Assembly: GCA_000026125.1 (NCBI GenBank) | Contig: CU207211.1 | Coordinates: forward strand, 2,046,001-2,110,000 | Direction of reading: 5' to 3' | Origin: Herminiimonas arsenicoxydans | GTDB taxonomy: Bacteria; Pseudomonadota; Gammaproteobacteria; Burkholderiales; Burkholderiaceae_D | DNA length: 64,000 nt | Shown here: positions 16,963-26,841 of the stretch, one piece after another | Numbering within the stretch: position 1 is the stretch's first letter | How the letters are laid out: each line of letters opens with the position of its first letter | Program-made: the position numbers and the translations under genes | The notes under the pieces: generated by a model | Seen by the model: the letters and a program-made list of their open reading frames with translations, nothing else | Told to the model about the DNA's origin: nothing | Databases searched by the model: none

Positions 16963-17931
16963 ATGGTTGGAAGTGGTTGGGACCGAGTACCAATTGACTC
17001 GCAAAGCATCGATGCGCCGCTGTCGCGCGCGGCGGTGTTTCTCACGTTGACGGTCGCCGAGGGCCACGAGGCCCTTCAGGCGGTCGCCGGCATCTTGGAC
17101 GGGCTGGACGACCTGATCAAAACGGTGGGCTTCCGCGATCTCAACGGCCGGCTGTCGTGCATCACTGCGCTGGGATCGGCGCTATGGGACCGTTTCCAGA
17201 CCGGGAAGCGCCCGAAGGAACTACGGCCCTTCGTGCCCATCGAGGGTGCCAAGCACACCGCGCCTGCCACGCCCGGCGACCTGTTCTTTCACATCCGTGC
17301 CGAACGTGAGGATCTCTGTTTTGAATTCGAGCGCCTGCTGCTGGACCAACTGGGCAGCAGCGTGACGGTGGCCGACGAGGTGGTCGGTTTTCGCTACTTC
17401 GACTCCCGCGACCTGCTTGGCTTTGTCGATGGCACGGCCAACCCGACCGGGCACGACATCGGCGCCTCGACGCTGGTCGGCAGTGAAGATCAGGCGTTCG
17501 CCGGCGGTAGCTACTTGGTGGTGCAGAAGTATCTGCACCAAATGCAGCCGTGGGCTCGGCTCGCCAAGGACGAGCAAGAGCGGATCATCGGCCGGGAGAT
17601 CGTCAGCAATGTCGAATTGCCCGACGCGACGAGCGGCCAGAAATCGCACAAGACCCTCGCCACAATCGTGGACGACGACGGCACCGAGCACGACATCCTG
17701 CGCGACAACATGCCCTTCGGCCGCCCCGGCCAGGGCGAATATGGCACCTACTTCATCGGCTACTCCAGGCATCTGTGGGTGACGCAGAAGATGCTGGAGC
17801 GCATGTTCCTCGGCGATCCGCCAGGCATGCACGACCGCCTGCTCGATTTCTCGACGGCGCACACCGGCGCCGTGTTCTTCGCTCCCGCACCGCGCACGCT
17901 GAGCGAACTCGTGGAGGCGGTGCAAGCGTAA
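16963..17931 (+). CDS. Dyp-type haem peroxidase
   Basis: Dye-decolourising peroxidase of 322 residues, close to the family norm for bacterial class B (YfeX-like) enzymes. The signature GFVDGTANP near residue 155 supplies the distal aspartate; EHDILRDNMPFG near residue 243 contains the proximal haem histidine region, and GTYFIGYSRHLW follows. No Tat or Sec signal is present, so it is cytosolic or encapsulated. I use the ATG at 16963 with GGAGG six bases upstream; an in-frame TTG at 16951 overlaps that ribosome site. It is convergent with the integrase gene. A role in oxidative stress is the natural inference. Confidence 0.93.
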   Translation: MVGSGWDRVPIDSQSIDAPLSRAAVFLTLTVAEGHEALQAVAGILDGLDDLIKTVGFRDLNGRLSCITALGSALWDRFQTGKRPKELRPFVPIEGAKHTAPATPGDLFFHIRAEREDLCFEFERLLLDQLGSSVTVADEVVGFRYFDSRDLLGFVDGTANPTGHDIGASTLVGSEDQAFAGGSYLVVQKYLHQMQPWARLAKDEQERIIGREIVSNVELPDATSGQKSHKTLATIVDDDGTEHDILRDNMPFGRPGQGEYGTYFIGYSRHLWVTQKMLERMFLGDPPGMHDRLLDFSTAHTGAVFFAPAPRTLSELVEAVQA

Positions 17932-17955
17932 TGCAGGGGCCACAAGGCCCCTGCA
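17932..17955. terminator. Bidirectional terminator-like hairpin between Dyp and integrase genes
   Basis: TGCAGGGGCC (17932-17941) pairs perfectly with GGCCCCTGCA (17946-17955) around ACAA, immediately after the Dyp stop codon. The T-run is short (GGTTTG), but the stem is very stable. Confidence 0.6.
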
Positions 17956-17968
17956 AGGTTTGAGAGCC

Positions 17969-19912
17969 CTATGCTCCGTCTAGAACTACTGCGCTATCCA
18001 CCAGCCGACGAACGCTTTGCCGCACATCCTCGGGGATGGGGTAAGGGGCAATGGCCTCGGGCATATCCGCATGGTGCTGGTAGTCGCCCATGATGACCCG
18101 GATGATCGCCGGCACGTTGGTCGGCGTGACCGCATCAATGGCCGCGCGGTCCCCCAGGTCAGGGTGCGGCTGGGTCAGCATGCGGTACAGATCCCACGAA
18201 TCCGCGTGCAGGCACTGGTTCATGAGCACCTGGGCCAGCTTGTGCTTGAGCGGCACCAGTTGCCAATCGGGAACACGCTGCCCCCGATTACCCAAACTGA
18301 TGGACAGCAACTTGCCCGCTTTCAGTTCGCGGTTGATCTGGTCCTTGGACTTTCCAGCCAGCTTGCCGAACAGCGGGACCGGCAAGCTGCTTGGAGACTC
18401 GTAGATGGTCAGCATTTCCTCGCGCTCGCGCTGGATCGCGGACACTTCCGGCTCTGGGGCATGCGTCGGAGGCGGCGGCACCTGAGACAGCCGCTGGAAC
18501 GTGATCCCGCCGCTGCTCGGGGTTACGACAATAGGCGTGGCCACGACGGGCGGGACGCCGGGAGGAGTGGGCTCGGCCATCGCGAGGGTCGCATCCACCG
18601 CTTCCTCCACTTCTGCCATCGCCGGCACCCCGTCGATACGGATGGTCAGGTGCGCGCTCGCGGCTTCCACTTCGCCCTGTTCGAGCAGGTCGAGCCGATC
18701 GGCCCAGTCCTGCATCATCCGACGGCGCGGCTCAACGTACTTGGCGTGGTTGTAGGACGAACTCACCTTATTGGGGTCGGAATGGGAAAGCTGCGCGTCC
18801 ACCCAAATCTTCGGGTAGCCAATCTCGTTGAGCGCCGTCGAGATGGTGCCGCGGATGCCGTGGCCGGTCAGGCGCCCCTCATAGCCCATGAGCTGCACGG
18901 CCTTGTTGAGGGTGTTCTCGCTGATGCGCTTCTTGAGTTCGCTGCGGTGTGACAGCAGGTACCTCTGCGCCGGCCGCATCACCCCCAGAAGATAGCGCAC
19001 GATCTCGATGGCCTGCAGGGATAGCGGCACGATATAGGGGGGCACATCCTGCGGCCGCTTCCCTGCCTTGCGCATTTCATCCTGGAGCTGCTTGACGATC
19101 TGCGGCGGGATGATCCACAAGCCCCTGTCGAGGTCGAACTGTTCGGGTTCGGCCAACCGCAGTTCGCCGGTGCGCACCCCGGTCAGGAACAGCAGCCGGA
19201 CGCCAAGCTGGGTCTGCCAGCCACGGGGGTTGTAGAGCCGGAGCTTCTGGAGGAACTCGGGCATCTCGGGCAGGTGCAAGTAGGGGTTGTGGGCTACCGG
19301 GGGCTTGGGTTCGGCTACCACGTCCAGGTCTGCGGCCGGGTTGACCTCCAGCCCCTCGGCGATGACCAGGGCATAACGGAACATCTGGTTGAACCAGGTG
19401 CGGACCTTTTCCGCAGTAGTGAACGCCTTGCGCTTCTCGATCGCCGCCAGGACGCCCAGAAGCTGAGGGCGGCGAATGTCATAGATCGACATCTTCCCCA
19501 GAGTGGGCAGCACGTCTTTGTTAAAGATGCGCAGGATCTGGGAAAGCGTGCTCTGACGGCCTTCCTTGAGTTCCTTACGGCGATGCTCGACCCAAGCATC
19601 GAAGACGGTCTTGAAGGTGTATTCGCCCGCCAGCTTGGCCGCGTGCCGTTTCTGGTCGCGCTCGACCTGGGGATCGATCCCCCTGGCAAGCAGGGCCTGG
19701 GCCTTGTCTCGCTCGGTCCGGGCTTCACGCAGGCTGAGGGCAGGATAGCCGCCCAGGCACAGGCGCTTTTGCTTGCCCAGCCAGTAGTAGCGGAATTGCC
19801 ATGACTTGCCGCCTGCGGCTGAGACCATCAGGCCCAGGCAGTCGTTGTCGGAGAGGGTGTAGCGTTTTCCGGTGGTCTTCGCCTGCCGGACGGTCAGATC
19901 AGAGAGCGCCAT
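17969..19912 (-). CDS. Tyrosine recombinase / integrase with C-terminal Xre-MbcA-ParS-like extension
   Basis: Site-specific integrase of the island, 647 residues. The N-terminal arm-binding domain (DUF4102-like: LTVRQAKTTGKRYTLSDNDC, LCLGGYPALSLREAR) is at residues 1-90, a core-binding SAM-like domain follows, and the catalytic domain (about 215-415) has Arg in LTGVRTGELR, His-x-x-Arg in GHGIRG, and Tyr in YNHAKY. Ordinary relatives end near 400-420. Here a Pro-rich linker leads to a 138-residue domain (510-647) whose SWDLYRMLTQPHPDLGDRAA region resembles the toxin-binding domain of Xre/MbcA/ParS antitoxins. AGGAG precedes the ATG at 19912. The gene points away from the neighbouring tRNA-Gly. 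Confidence 0.9.
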   Translation of the reverse strand: MALSDLTVRQAKTTGKRYTLSDNDCLGLMVSAAGGKSWQFRYYWLGKQKRLCLGGYPALSLREARTERDKAQALLARGIDPQVERDQKRHAAKLAGEYTFKTVFDAWVEHRRKELKEGRQSTLSQILRIFNKDVLPTLGKMSIYDIRRPQLLGVLAAIEKRKAFTTAEKVRTWFNQMFRYALVIAEGLEVNPAADLDVVAEPKPPVAHNPYLHLPEMPEFLQKLRLYNPRGWQTQLGVRLLFLTGVRTGELRLAEPEQFDLDRGLWIIPPQIVKQLQDEMRKAGKRPQDVPPYIVPLSLQAIEIVRYLLGVMRPAQRYLLSHRSELKKRISENTLNKAVQLMGYEGRLTGHGIRGTISTALNEIGYPKIWVDAQLSHSDPNKVSSSYNHAKYVEPRRRMMQDWADRLDLLEQGEVEAASAHLTIRIDGVPAMAEVEEAVDATLAMAEPTPPGVPPVVATPIVVTPSSGGITFQRLSQVPPPPTHAPEPEVSAIQREREEMLTIYESPSSLPVPLFGKLAGKSKDQINRELKAGKLLSISLGNRGQRVPDWQLVPLKHKLAQVLMNQCLHADSWDLYRMLTQPHPDLGDRAAIDAVTPTNVPAIIRVIMGDYQHHADMPEAIAPYPIPEDVRQSVRRLVDSAVVLDGA

Positions 19913-20070
19913 TTCGAGACTCCTAAGTAATGACTTAGGCCCTATGCTCGTCATGGTTCCCGCTCAGCCCCAGCAACTATCCGGTAGCCGCCCCACCCGT
20001 ATTCTTGTGCCTTATTTGGTCACTCAAAAACGGTAGCTGTGGGTGGATTTCCGTGGCACTCGCTGGAATG

Positions 20071-20096
20071 AAAAAAGGAGCCGAAGCTCCTTTTTT
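20071..20096 (-). terminator. Rho-independent terminator downstream of tRNA-Gly
   Basis: GGAGC-CGAA-GCTCC flanked by six A and six T residues; works in both directions. It lies 43 nt past the tRNA 3' end and resembles the terminator after rne at 50891, so it may be host sequence. A second small hairpin (ACAGAC/GTCTGT, 20106-20127) sits between it and the tRNA. Confidence 0.8.
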
Positions 20097-20138
20097 CAAT
20101 GACCTACAGACCCCAGTAGAAGTCTGTGGATCAAAATT

Positions 20139-20214
20139 TGGAGCGGGAGAAGAGTCTCGAACTCTCGACCTCAACCTTGGCAAGGTTGCGCTCTACCAAC
20201 TGAGCTACTCCCGC
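20139..20214 (-). tRNA. glyT: tRNA-Gly (anticodon GCC)
   Basis: A 76-nt cloverleaf reads on the minus strand: acceptor GCGGGAG pairs with CTCCCGC, D-loop AGCTCAGTTGGTAGAGC, anticodon stem-loop CAACCTTGCCAAGGTTG with GCC at the centre, T-arm GTTCGAGAC, and encoded CCA at 20141-20139. It is a single-copy-looking gene with its own promoter, and is the likely attachment site of the island to its left. The gene symbol is a guess by anticodon. Confidence 0.95.
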
Positions 20215-20231
20215 ATCAACAACAGGTGCGT

Positions 20232-20259
20232 ATTATAGATGAATGACTTTGCTTGTCAA
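20232..20259 (-). promoter_or_regulatory. Consensus sigma-70 promoter of tRNA-Gly
   Basis: On the minus strand TTGACA (20259-20254), a 16-bp spacer and TATAAT (20237-20232), both perfect hexamers, lie just upstream of the tRNA 5' end. Confidence 0.9.
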
Positions 20260-20277
20260 GCACTCTACGCGTCAAAC

Positions 20278-20865
20278 TTAAAGCAAATGTCCTGCACTTT
20301 CCTTGATCAGGGGCCACGCCTTGCGCAGGTAATAAAACATCGACCAGACGGTAAGCACGGCAGCAACCCAGAGCAGGATGTCACCCCAGAATTTGAGATT
20401 GATACCCCAGATACTATCGTAATAAAGCAGCATCGGTATCGCCACCATTTGCGCGATAGTCTTGATCTTGCCGAGCGAACTGACAGCAACCGATTTCGAT
20501 GCGCCGATCTGCGCCATCCATTCGCGCAGGGCGGAAATCGTGATTTCACGACCGATAATGATGAAGGCAATGACTGCATTGACGCGGTCAAGTTCGATCA
20601 GCACCAGCAAGGCGCCGGCGACCATCAGTTTGTCGGCCACAGGATCGAGAAATGCACCGAAGGCCGAAGTCTGATTCCAGCGACGCGCCAGAAAACCATC
20701 TATCCAGTCGGTCAGCGCCGCAACAATGAAAATCAGAGTGGCCGCCAGGCCTTGCGTTTTATTGAACGATCCCAGCCAGGCGTCTGGGATATACAGCACG
20801 CCGACCATCAGCGGAATCAGCGCAACGCGCAACCATGTGAGAAGAATAGGGATATTGATGGGCAT
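20278..20865 (-). CDS. pgsA: CDP-diacylglycerol-glycerol-3-phosphate 3-phosphatidyltransferase
   Basis: Inner-membrane enzyme that makes phosphatidylglycerophosphate, committing CDP-diacylglycerol to phosphatidylglycerol and cardiolipin. It has 195 residues, several hydrophobic segments, and the CDP-alcohol phosphatidyltransferase motif D-x2-DG-x2-AR-x8-G-x3-D-x3-D in DWIDGFLARRWNQTSAFGAF followed by LDPVADK (about residues 53-79). It follows uvrC by 68 bp in the same direction; the uvrC-pgsA pairing is common in proteobacteria and is probably one transcript. Confidence 0.96.
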   Translation of the reverse strand: MPINIPILLTWLRVALIPLMVGVLYIPDAWLGSFNKTQGLAATLIFIVAALTDWIDGFLARRWNQTSAFGAFLDPVADKLMVAGALLVLIELDRVNAVIAFIIIGREITISALREWMAQIGASKSVAVSSLGKIKTIAQMVAIPMLLYYDSIWGINLKFWGDILLWVAAVLTVWSMFYYLRKAWPLIKESAGHLL

Positions 20866-20933
20866 ATCAAACTTTACATTTTCATGAATGTGCTGAGTAC
20901 TGCGTAGGCACGCATTGGATGCGCACCCGTAAT

Positions 20934-22790
20934 CTAATGCAATTGCTTGTAAATGTCTTCTGCCAATTGCCGCGAAATGCCTTCGACCGACGATAAATCC
21001 TCGACGCTGGCATCCACCACACCGCGCAGGCCGCCAAAGCGCGCCAGCAATTTCTGCCGCCGCTTGGCACCTATGCCCTCTATTTCTTCCAGCCGCGAAG
21101 TCTGCCGCGCCTTCGCGCGCTTGGCGCGCATGCCGGTAATGGCAAAGCGATGTGCCTCGTCGCGAATTTGTGCAATCAGCATCAGGGCGCCGGATTCCTT
21201 GCCCAGCTCCTGCGGCGCACGCCCGTCGACGAAGACCAGCGTTTCCAGCCCGACCTTGCGGCCTTCGCCTTTGGCAACGCCAACGATCAGGCTGATATCC
21301 AGCCCCAGCTCGACAAATACCTGGCGCGCCATTTCAACCTGGCCTTTGCCACCATCGATCAGCACGACGTCAGGCATCACGCCGTCGCCATTGGCCACTT
21401 TTTCATAGCGGCGCATCAGTACCTGCCGCATGGCTGCGTAATCATCACCGGGGGTGATGTCGTTGATGTTGTAACGACGGTATTCGCCATTCTGCATCGC
21501 GTGATGATGGAACACCACGCATGAAGCCTGCGTCGCTTCGCCCTGCGTATGGCTGATATCGAAACACTCGACGCGGAATGCTTCGATGTCTTCCACGTCT
21601 ATCTTCAATGCATCGACCAGCATGCGCGTGCGTGTTTGCTGCGAGCCCTGTTCCGACAACAGGCGCGCCAGCGAAATCTCGGCACCCTTCTGCGCCATCT
21701 CCAGCCATTGGCGGCGTGGTCCCTGCGGCTGGAAAATCAGATTGATACGGTGGCCGCACTGCTGCATCAGGGCCAGCATCAGCTCCGGTTCATCGATTTC
21801 CGTATTCAGAATCAATGTTCCGGGTATGAATTTGTCGATGTAATGCTGCGCCAGAAAAGCCTTCATCACTTCTGCAGCCACCGACTCTTCTGCATTCGTC
21901 AGCACATTATCGACATGCGTCGGAAAATACGCGCGATCGCCCAGATGCCTGCCGCCGCGCACCATCGCCAGATTGACGCAGGCACGTCCGCCCTGCACGA
22001 TCACCGCAATAATATCGATATCGGCATCGCCGCCGGTGTCCATGCTTTGTTGATGCAGCACGCGTGACAAGGCATTGATCTGGTTGCGTACCAGCGCAGC
22101 CTGCTCGAACTTCAGTTCTTCCGCATACGCCAGCATCTTGGCCTGCAACACTTCCAGCACTTCTGTCTGTCGCCCGCGCAGGAATTTTGCCGCGTTATCC
22201 ACATCGAGCGCGTAATCTTCCTGACTGATGTAGTTGACGCACGGCGCACTGCAGCGATGGATCTGATGCAGCAGACAAGGCCGTGTGCGGTTGGCGAAAA
22301 CGGAATCTTCGCAGGTACGCAACAGGAATACCTTCTGCAATATCTGCATCGATTCCTTGACCGCCCAGCCGCTGGGGAAGGGGCCGAAATACTGATTTTT
22401 CTTGTCCACCGCACCGCGGTAATACGCCATGCGGGGAAATTTCTGGCCGGTGATTTTCAGGTAAGGATAAGACTTGTCATCGCGGAACAGGATGTTGTAA
22501 CGCGGCTGCAGAGTCTTGATCAGATTATTTTCAAGCAGCAGCGCTTCGGCTTCGCTACGCGTAATCGTGGTTTCCAGCCGCGCGATTTTTTCGACCATCA
22601 GCGCCGTGCGCGGACTGGCGAGATTTTTCAGGAAGTAACTGGATACGCGCTTCTTCAGATCGCGCGCCTTGCCGACATAAAGCAAATTATTCTCGGCATC
22701 GAAATAACGATACACGCCCGGCAGATTCGGCAGCTTGGCTACCGTATCCAGCACGATGGCACGCGGATCTGGAGTCTCGATGTCAGACAT
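20934..22790 (-). CDS. uvrC: Excinuclease ABC subunit C
   Basis: Endonuclease that makes both incisions around UvrB-bound lesions; 618 residues. The GIY-YIG nuclease domain is N-terminal ([21 protein letters not shown], residues 21-41), the UvrB-binding UVR helix lies around 205-240 ([21 protein letters not shown]), the second nuclease domain holds [11 protein letters not shown] and [11 protein letters not shown], and helix-hairpin-helix repeats ([16 protein letters not shown]) end the protein. It stands between nagZ and pgsA. It would pair with UvrB made from the island or from an unseen housekeeping gene. Confidence 0.97.
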   Translation of the reverse strand: MSDIETPDPRAIVLDTVAKLPNLPGVYRYFDAENNLLYVGKARDLKKRVSSYFLKNLASPRTALMVEKIARLETTITRSEAEALLLENNLIKTLQPRYNILFRDDKSYPYLKITGQKFPRMAYYRGAVDKKNQYFGPFPSGWAVKESMQILQKVFLLRTCEDSVFANRTRPCLLHQIHRCSAPCVNYISQEDYALDVDNAAKFLRGRQTEVLEVLQAKMLAYAEELKFEQAALVRNQINALSRVLHQQSMDTGGDADIDIIAVIVQGGRACVNLAMVRGGRHLGDRAYFPTHVDNVLTNAEESVAAEVMKAFLAQHYIDKFIPGTLILNTEIDEPELMLALMQQCGHRINLIFQPQGPRRQWLEMAQKGAEISLARLLSEQGSQQTRTRMLVDALKIDVEDIEAFRVECFDISHTQGEATQASCVVFHHHAMQNGEYRRYNINDITPGDDYAAMRQVLMRRYEKVANGDGVMPDVVLIDGGKGQVEMARQVFVELGLDISLIVGVAKGEGRKVGLETLVFVDGRAPQELGKESGALMLIAQIRDEAHRFAITGMRAKRAKARQTSRLEEIEGIGAKRRQKLLARFGGLRGVVDASVEDLSSVEGISRQLAEDIYKQLH

Positions 22791-22831
22791 ATTTCACTTG
22801 GCTGTCCATTAACAAAGCACAGCAAACAGCG

Positions 22832-23905
22832 TCAAGCCGCAGCCAGTGACAAAGCGGTTTTCTTCGCCGCGAGATAACGCACTTCCTGCTGCAAGGCAGC
22901 CCACGCCAGAGCTGGTGCTTGGGGCGTCAATGCGGCAATACGCGCTGCCGATTGCGTCATCGCCTTGCTATCCTTGATCTTCAATCCGGCCAGTAATTGA
23001 TCTGCCTTATCCGGGGAATTGCAGATCAGGATCATATCGCAGCCGGCTGCCAGTGCCGCATGCCCACCGTCCACCACATTGCCGGCGACACTCGCACCTT
23101 CCATACTCAAGTCGTCACTGAAGATAAGACCGTCAAAGCCGAAATCCTTGCGCAGCATCGTCAACCATTTTCGCGAAAAACCAGCTGGATGTTTATCCAC
23201 TTTAGGATAGATCACATGCGCTGGCATCACGCCAGCCAGGCTCAAGCCCAGATACTTATAAGGTGCAGCATCTTCAGCCAGAATATCTTTCAACTCACGT
23301 TCATCGACGGGAATCTCCAGATGCGAATCCGCTTTCACAAAACCGTGACCGGGAAAGTGTTTGCCGCAGTTCAGCATACCCGCCAGCATCAAACCGTGAT
23401 TCAAGCTTTTTGCCAGCAGGCTCACCACCCGCGCATCGCGATGGAAGGCGCGATCGCCGATCACACCCGAGGCACCGTAATCCAGATCGAGCACAGGCGT
23501 GAAGGACAGATCGACGCCGCAGGCACGCAATTCCGCCGCCAGTACGTAACCAACTTCTGTGGCTGCCTTGGTCGCAGCCAGCACATCCTTGTCCCACAAT
23601 TCACCCAATTTGCGCATCGCAGGCAAATGCGTGAAACCATCTGTCTTGAAACGTTGCACCCGACCGCCCTCATGATCGACTGCAATCACGATACCAGCGC
23701 GCGCGCCATGGATAGCCGCCGTCAACTCTGTCAGTTGCGCGCGATTTTTGTAATTGCGCGCAAACAGAATCACTCCACCAGTCAGTGGATGTTGAATGCG
23801 ACGAATATCGTCGGCCGATAGTTCTGTCCCTACCACGTCCAGCATGACCGGCCCAAAACCCGGGCTGAATCTTCGGGTCGGTGTTGAAGTTGTTGTAACG
23901 TTCAT
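22832..23905 (-). CDS. nagZ: Beta-N-acetylhexosaminidase (family GH3)
   Basis: Cytosolic glycosidase that removes N-acetylglucosamine from anhydromuropeptides in cell-wall recycling; 357 residues. The GH3 signature [14 protein letters not shown] (near residue 178) contains the His and Asp of the mobile catalytic loop, and [12 protein letters not shown] holds the catalytic aspartate. The first eleven or so residues (Thr/Ser-rich) are not conserved-looking. Its start overlaps the acpS stop by 4 nt, so they are translationally coupled. Confidence 0.95.
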   Translation of the reverse strand: MNVTTTSTPTRRFSPGFGPVMLDVVGTELSADDIRRIQHPLTGGVILFARNYKNRAQLTELTAAIHGARAGIVIAVDHEGGRVQRFKTDGFTHLPAMRKLGELWDKDVLAATKAATEVGYVLAAELRACGVDLSFTPVLDLDYGASGVIGDRAFHRDARVVSLLAKSLNHGLMLAGMLNCGKHFPGHGFVKADSHLEIPVDERELKDILAEDAAPYKYLGLSLAGVMPAHVIYPKVDKHPAGFSRKWLTMLRKDFGFDGLIFSDDLSMEGASVAGNVVDGGHAALAAGCDMILICNSPDKADQLLAGLKIKDSKAMTQSAARIAALTPQAPALAWAALQQEVRYLAAKKTALSLAAA

Positions 23906-24294
23906 TTTTTCTCCACAATCACAAAAGCGACCGCGTATTCGACTTCATCTGTAATCGAAACCTGGGCAGTCAGTCCGTTTTCCTGCATGAATTCTGCCAG
24001 CTTGCCGCTGGTGACAACGATCGGTTGGCCGCTGGGCGCATTCAGAATCTGCGCGGCACGCCATGTCATCGGCATGTGCATGCCCAAACCTATCGCCTTG
24101 GAAAACGCTTCCTTCGCCGCAAAGCGGGTCGCCAGAAAGCGCAAGCCGCGCGCGGCCACCTTGGCCTTGCGCCTGTGATACTTTTCCAGCTCTTCGACAC
24201 CCAGCACGCGTTCGGCGAAACGATCGCCATGCCGCCCCAGCGCTGCTTCTATGCGCGCGATCTTGATGATGTCGGTACCTATGCCGTAAATCAT
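23902..24294 (-). CDS. acpS: Holo-[acyl-carrier-protein] synthase
   Basis: Transfers 4'-phosphopantetheine from coenzyme A to Ser in the DSL motif of AcpP; here the substrate gene acpP is 13 kb away. 130 residues, the usual length. The two family motifs are [16 protein letters not shown] at the N-terminus (Mg2+-binding Asp) and [13 protein letters not shown] near residue 57. ATG overlaps the pdxJ stop by 4 nt and its stop overlaps nagZ, an arrangement pdxJ-acpS-nagZ that is common in betaproteobacteria. Confidence 0.96.
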   Translation of the reverse strand: MIYGIGTDIIKIARIEAALGRHGDRFAERVLGVEELEKYHRRKAKVAARGLRFLATRFAAKEAFSKAIGLGMHMPMTWRAAQILNAPSGQPIVVTSGKLAEFMQENGLTAQVSITDEVEYAVAFVIVEKK

Positions 24295-25058
24295 CGCTGC
24301 CGTCCGCTCAATCGTGCGGCCGTCATGATCGCCTTCATTTCACGCACTGCATTTTGCCAGCCGACGAACACTGCATGAGCCACAATCGCATGGCCGATGT
24401 TCAGCTCGGCAATATCCTGAATCGCCGCAATCGCCTGCACATTAGTGTAATGCAGTCCGTGACCGGCATTCACCTTCAAACCGCGTTTTACACCTTCATG
24501 AACGCCCTGCTTGACGCGCTGCAATTCCATCTGCTGGCCGGCTTCGTCATGCGCGTCGGCATAACGTCCAGTATGCAATTCAATCACCGGCGCACCAGCT
24601 TCGGCGGCGGCCTGAATCTGCGCCACATCGGCATCGATGAACAGGCTCACACGTATGCCTTCACCCTGCAATTGCCTGATTGCTGCAGATACTTCCGAAA
24701 AATATTTAACGATATCGAGACCGCCTTCGGTGGTGACCTCTTCGCGCCGCTCCGGTACCAGGCAGACATCCTGCGGCTTGATACGACAGGCAAAATCGAT
24801 CATCTCGCTCGTCACTGCCGACTCCAGATTCATTCGTGTGCGTAGTTGCGGACGGATCAATTCGACGTCGGCATCCCTGATGTGCCGCCTGTCTTCGCGC
24901 AGATGCAATGTGATCGCATCGGCGCCGGCTTCTTCAGCCTGCAAGGCGGCCTGCAAGGGGTAGGGATACACCGTACCGCGCGCATTGCGCAATGTAGCGA
25001 CGTGGTCGATGTTGATACCGAGATCGATGATGGATGATTGTGGCTGGAGAAAACTCAT
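24291..25058 (-). CDS. pdxJ: Pyridoxine 5'-phosphate synthase
   Basis: TIM-barrel enzyme condensing 1-deoxyxylulose 5-phosphate with 3-amino-2-oxopropyl phosphate, the last ring-forming step of DXP-dependent vitamin B6 synthesis. 255 residues. Signatures include [36 protein letters not shown] and [14 protein letters not shown]. It begins 13 bp after recO and overlaps acpS by 4 nt. Confidence 0.97.
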   Translation of the reverse strand: MSFLQPQSSIIDLGINIDHVATLRNARGTVYPYPLQAALQAEEAGADAITLHLREDRRHIRDADVELIRPQLRTRMNLESAVTSEMIDFACRIKPQDVCLVPERREEVTTEGGLDIVKYFSEVSAAIRQLQGEGIRVSLFIDADVAQIQAAAEAGAPVIELHTGRYADAHDEAGQQMELQRVKQGVHEGVKRGLKVNAGHGLHYTNVQAIAAIQDIAELNIGHAIVAHAVFVGWQNAVREMKAIMTAARLSGRQR

Positions 25059-25071
25059 GTTGAATATTCCG

Positions 25072-25926
25072 TTAAAGCTGCAGCAGGTCTATCAGTATCT
25101 GGCGCGTATTCAGGGGCGCGCCATTCAAATGATGCGCGAGCAGAAAGCGCATCAGAAATTTGCTTTGCATTTGCGTGGCCGCATCGCTGTAATCTTCTTT
25201 TTCCATATCCAGCAGGGTCTTGCCGGCAACGTGCGGCCAGGTATCGGCCGGACGCGCCGGGCGTGGGCCGCGCTCGGGATCGACCACATAATTTATCCCG
25301 CCGAGCAAAGGATTGCGCGTGGCGGTGCAGATCTTCCAGTCGCCGGAAACGCCGCTTTCCTTCAGCAGCGCACGCTCGAATTTGCGCAGGACGATGGCCG
25401 CCGGCTCATCGTGCGCCAGCTGATTCAAGGCACTGACGTAATGATTGAACAAGGCGGGATGAGAGTCGTCACGCGCGAGCAGTTTGACCAGTAATTCATT
25501 GAGGTAAAAACCGCACAGGAGCGCCGATTTTTCAAGGGGTAAAAGTCCGCCTACCCATTCGGCTGAAGTCAGCGTACGCACTTCAGCCTTGCCGCTCCAG
25601 CTCACCGACAGCGGCTGAAAAGTTTGCAGGACGCCGCGCAGCTTGGAATGCGGACGTTTTGCCCCCTTGGCTACCAGCGCAATACGACCATGATCGCGTG
25701 TAAACACATCGACGATCAGGCTGGTTTCCTTATAGGGGTAGCTGTGCAGCACGAAGCCGGGTTGTTCGGCGATGCGGCTGTCTTTTTCCAGAGTGCGTGG
25801 GCGACGCGTGGTAGTTTTGGCAGGCGTTACAGCAGTCTGGACAAGGCCGGCATCGCCGCTGCTCGCCAACTGTTCGTCAGCGGAGGCAGCAAATGAAGAA
25901 TCGACCTCGACAATGAGTGCGGCCAT
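25072..25926 (-). CDS. recO: DNA repair protein RecO
   Basis: Mediator that anneals DNA and helps load RecA onto SSB-coated strands in the RecFOR pathway. 284 residues, about 40 longer than many RecO proteins because of a Ser/Ala/Thr-rich N-terminal extension of roughly 50 residues before the OB fold ([32 protein letters not shown]). The helical C-terminal half contains the typical Y-x-N-E-L stretch ([15 protein letters not shown]). It lies 12 bp after era in the same transcript. The extension may instead reflect a start farther downstream, but no better ATG with a ribosome site is obvious. Confidence 0.93.
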   Translation of the reverse strand: MAALIVEVDSSFAASADEQLASSGDAGLVQTAVTPAKTTTRRPRTLEKDSRIAEQPGFVLHSYPYKETSLIVDVFTRDHGRIALVAKGAKRPHSKLRGVLQTFQPLSVSWSGKAEVRTLTSAEWVGGLLPLEKSALLCGFYLNELLVKLLARDDSHPALFNHYVSALNQLAHDEPAAIVLRKFERALLKESGVSGDWKICTATRNPLLGGINYVVDPERGPRPARPADTWPHVAGKTLLDMEKEDYSDAATQMQSKFLMRFLLAHHLNGAPLNTRQILIDLLQL

Positions 25927-25938
25927 CTTGAGTCGGTT

Positions 25939-26841
25939 TTATTCGTAACCGTATGCGCGCAGGCCGGCTTCGTTATCGGCCCAGCCCGATTTGACCTTGA
26001 CCCAGATCTCCAGATACACGGGACCGCCGAACAGGCGCTCCATGTCGAGTCGCGCCTGGGTGGAAATATCCTTCAGGCGCTCGCCCTTGTTGCCGATGAC
26101 CATGGACTTGTGCGTATCGCGTTCGACCAGAATGGCGGCAAAAACGCGGCGCAGATTGCCTTCAAGCTCGAATTTTTCAATCAGCACGGTGCTGGTATAA
26201 GGTAATTCATCGCCGACGAAACGGAACAGTTTTTCACGCACGATTTCAGCAGCAAGAAATTTTTCGCTGCGGTCAGTGATATCGTCTTCGCCGAAAACAG
26301 GCGGATTTTCCGGCAAGTGCTTCTTGATTTCGCCTTGCAGATTTTCCAGCTGGAAACGCAGTTTTGCAGAAACCGGCACCACCGCCGTGAAGTCGCGCTT
26401 GGCTGCAATTTGCTGCGCAAACGGCAACAGCACCGCTTTGTCTTTGACGCGATCCGATTTGTTGATCACCAATATGCATGGCACATTCTTTGGAATCAAA
26501 TCCAGCACTTGCTGATCGGCCTGGCCGAATGTGCCCGCCTCAATGACAAACAGAATCACATCTGATGCAGTAAGCGTCGTCGTCACAGTGCGATTCAGCG
26601 TCTTGTTCAGCGCATTAGAATGACGCGTCTGAAAACCCGGCGTATCGACATACACAAACTGCGCATCGTCCACGGTTTGAATGCCGGTGATGCGATGCCG
26701 CGTGGTTTGCGCCTTGCGCGATGTGATGCTGACCTTGGCACCGATCAGTTCATTCATCAGCGTCGATTTTCCGACGTTAGGGCGACCGACGATCGCGATA
26801 TAACCGCATCGAAAGTGAGACAGTGCGGTAGATTCAGTCAT
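25939..26841 (-). CDS. era: GTPase Era
   Basis: Essential GTPase that binds 16S rRNA and helps mature the 30S subunit. 300 residues. G1 [10 protein letters not shown]2 region [10 protein letters not shown]3 DTPGF and G4 NKSD are in order in the N-terminal GTPase domain; the C-terminal KH domain has [20 protein letters not shown]. Its ATG overlaps the rnc stop as ATGA. The rnc-era-recO order is conserved widely. Confidence 0.98.
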   Translation of the reverse strand: MTESTALSHFRCGYIAIVGRPNVGKSTLMNELIGAKVSITSRKAQTTRHRITGIQTVDDAQFVYVDTPGFQTRHSNALNKTLNRTVTTTLTASDVILFVIEAGTFGQADQQVLDLIPKNVPCILVINKSDRVKDKAVLLPFAQQIAAKRDFTAVVPVSAKLRFQLENLQGEIKKHLPENPPVFGEDDITDRSEKFLAAEIVREKLFRFVGDELPYTSTVLIEKFELEGNLRRVFAAILVERDTHKSMVIGNKGERLKDISTQARLDMERLFGGPVYLEIWVKVKSGWADNEAGLRAYGYE

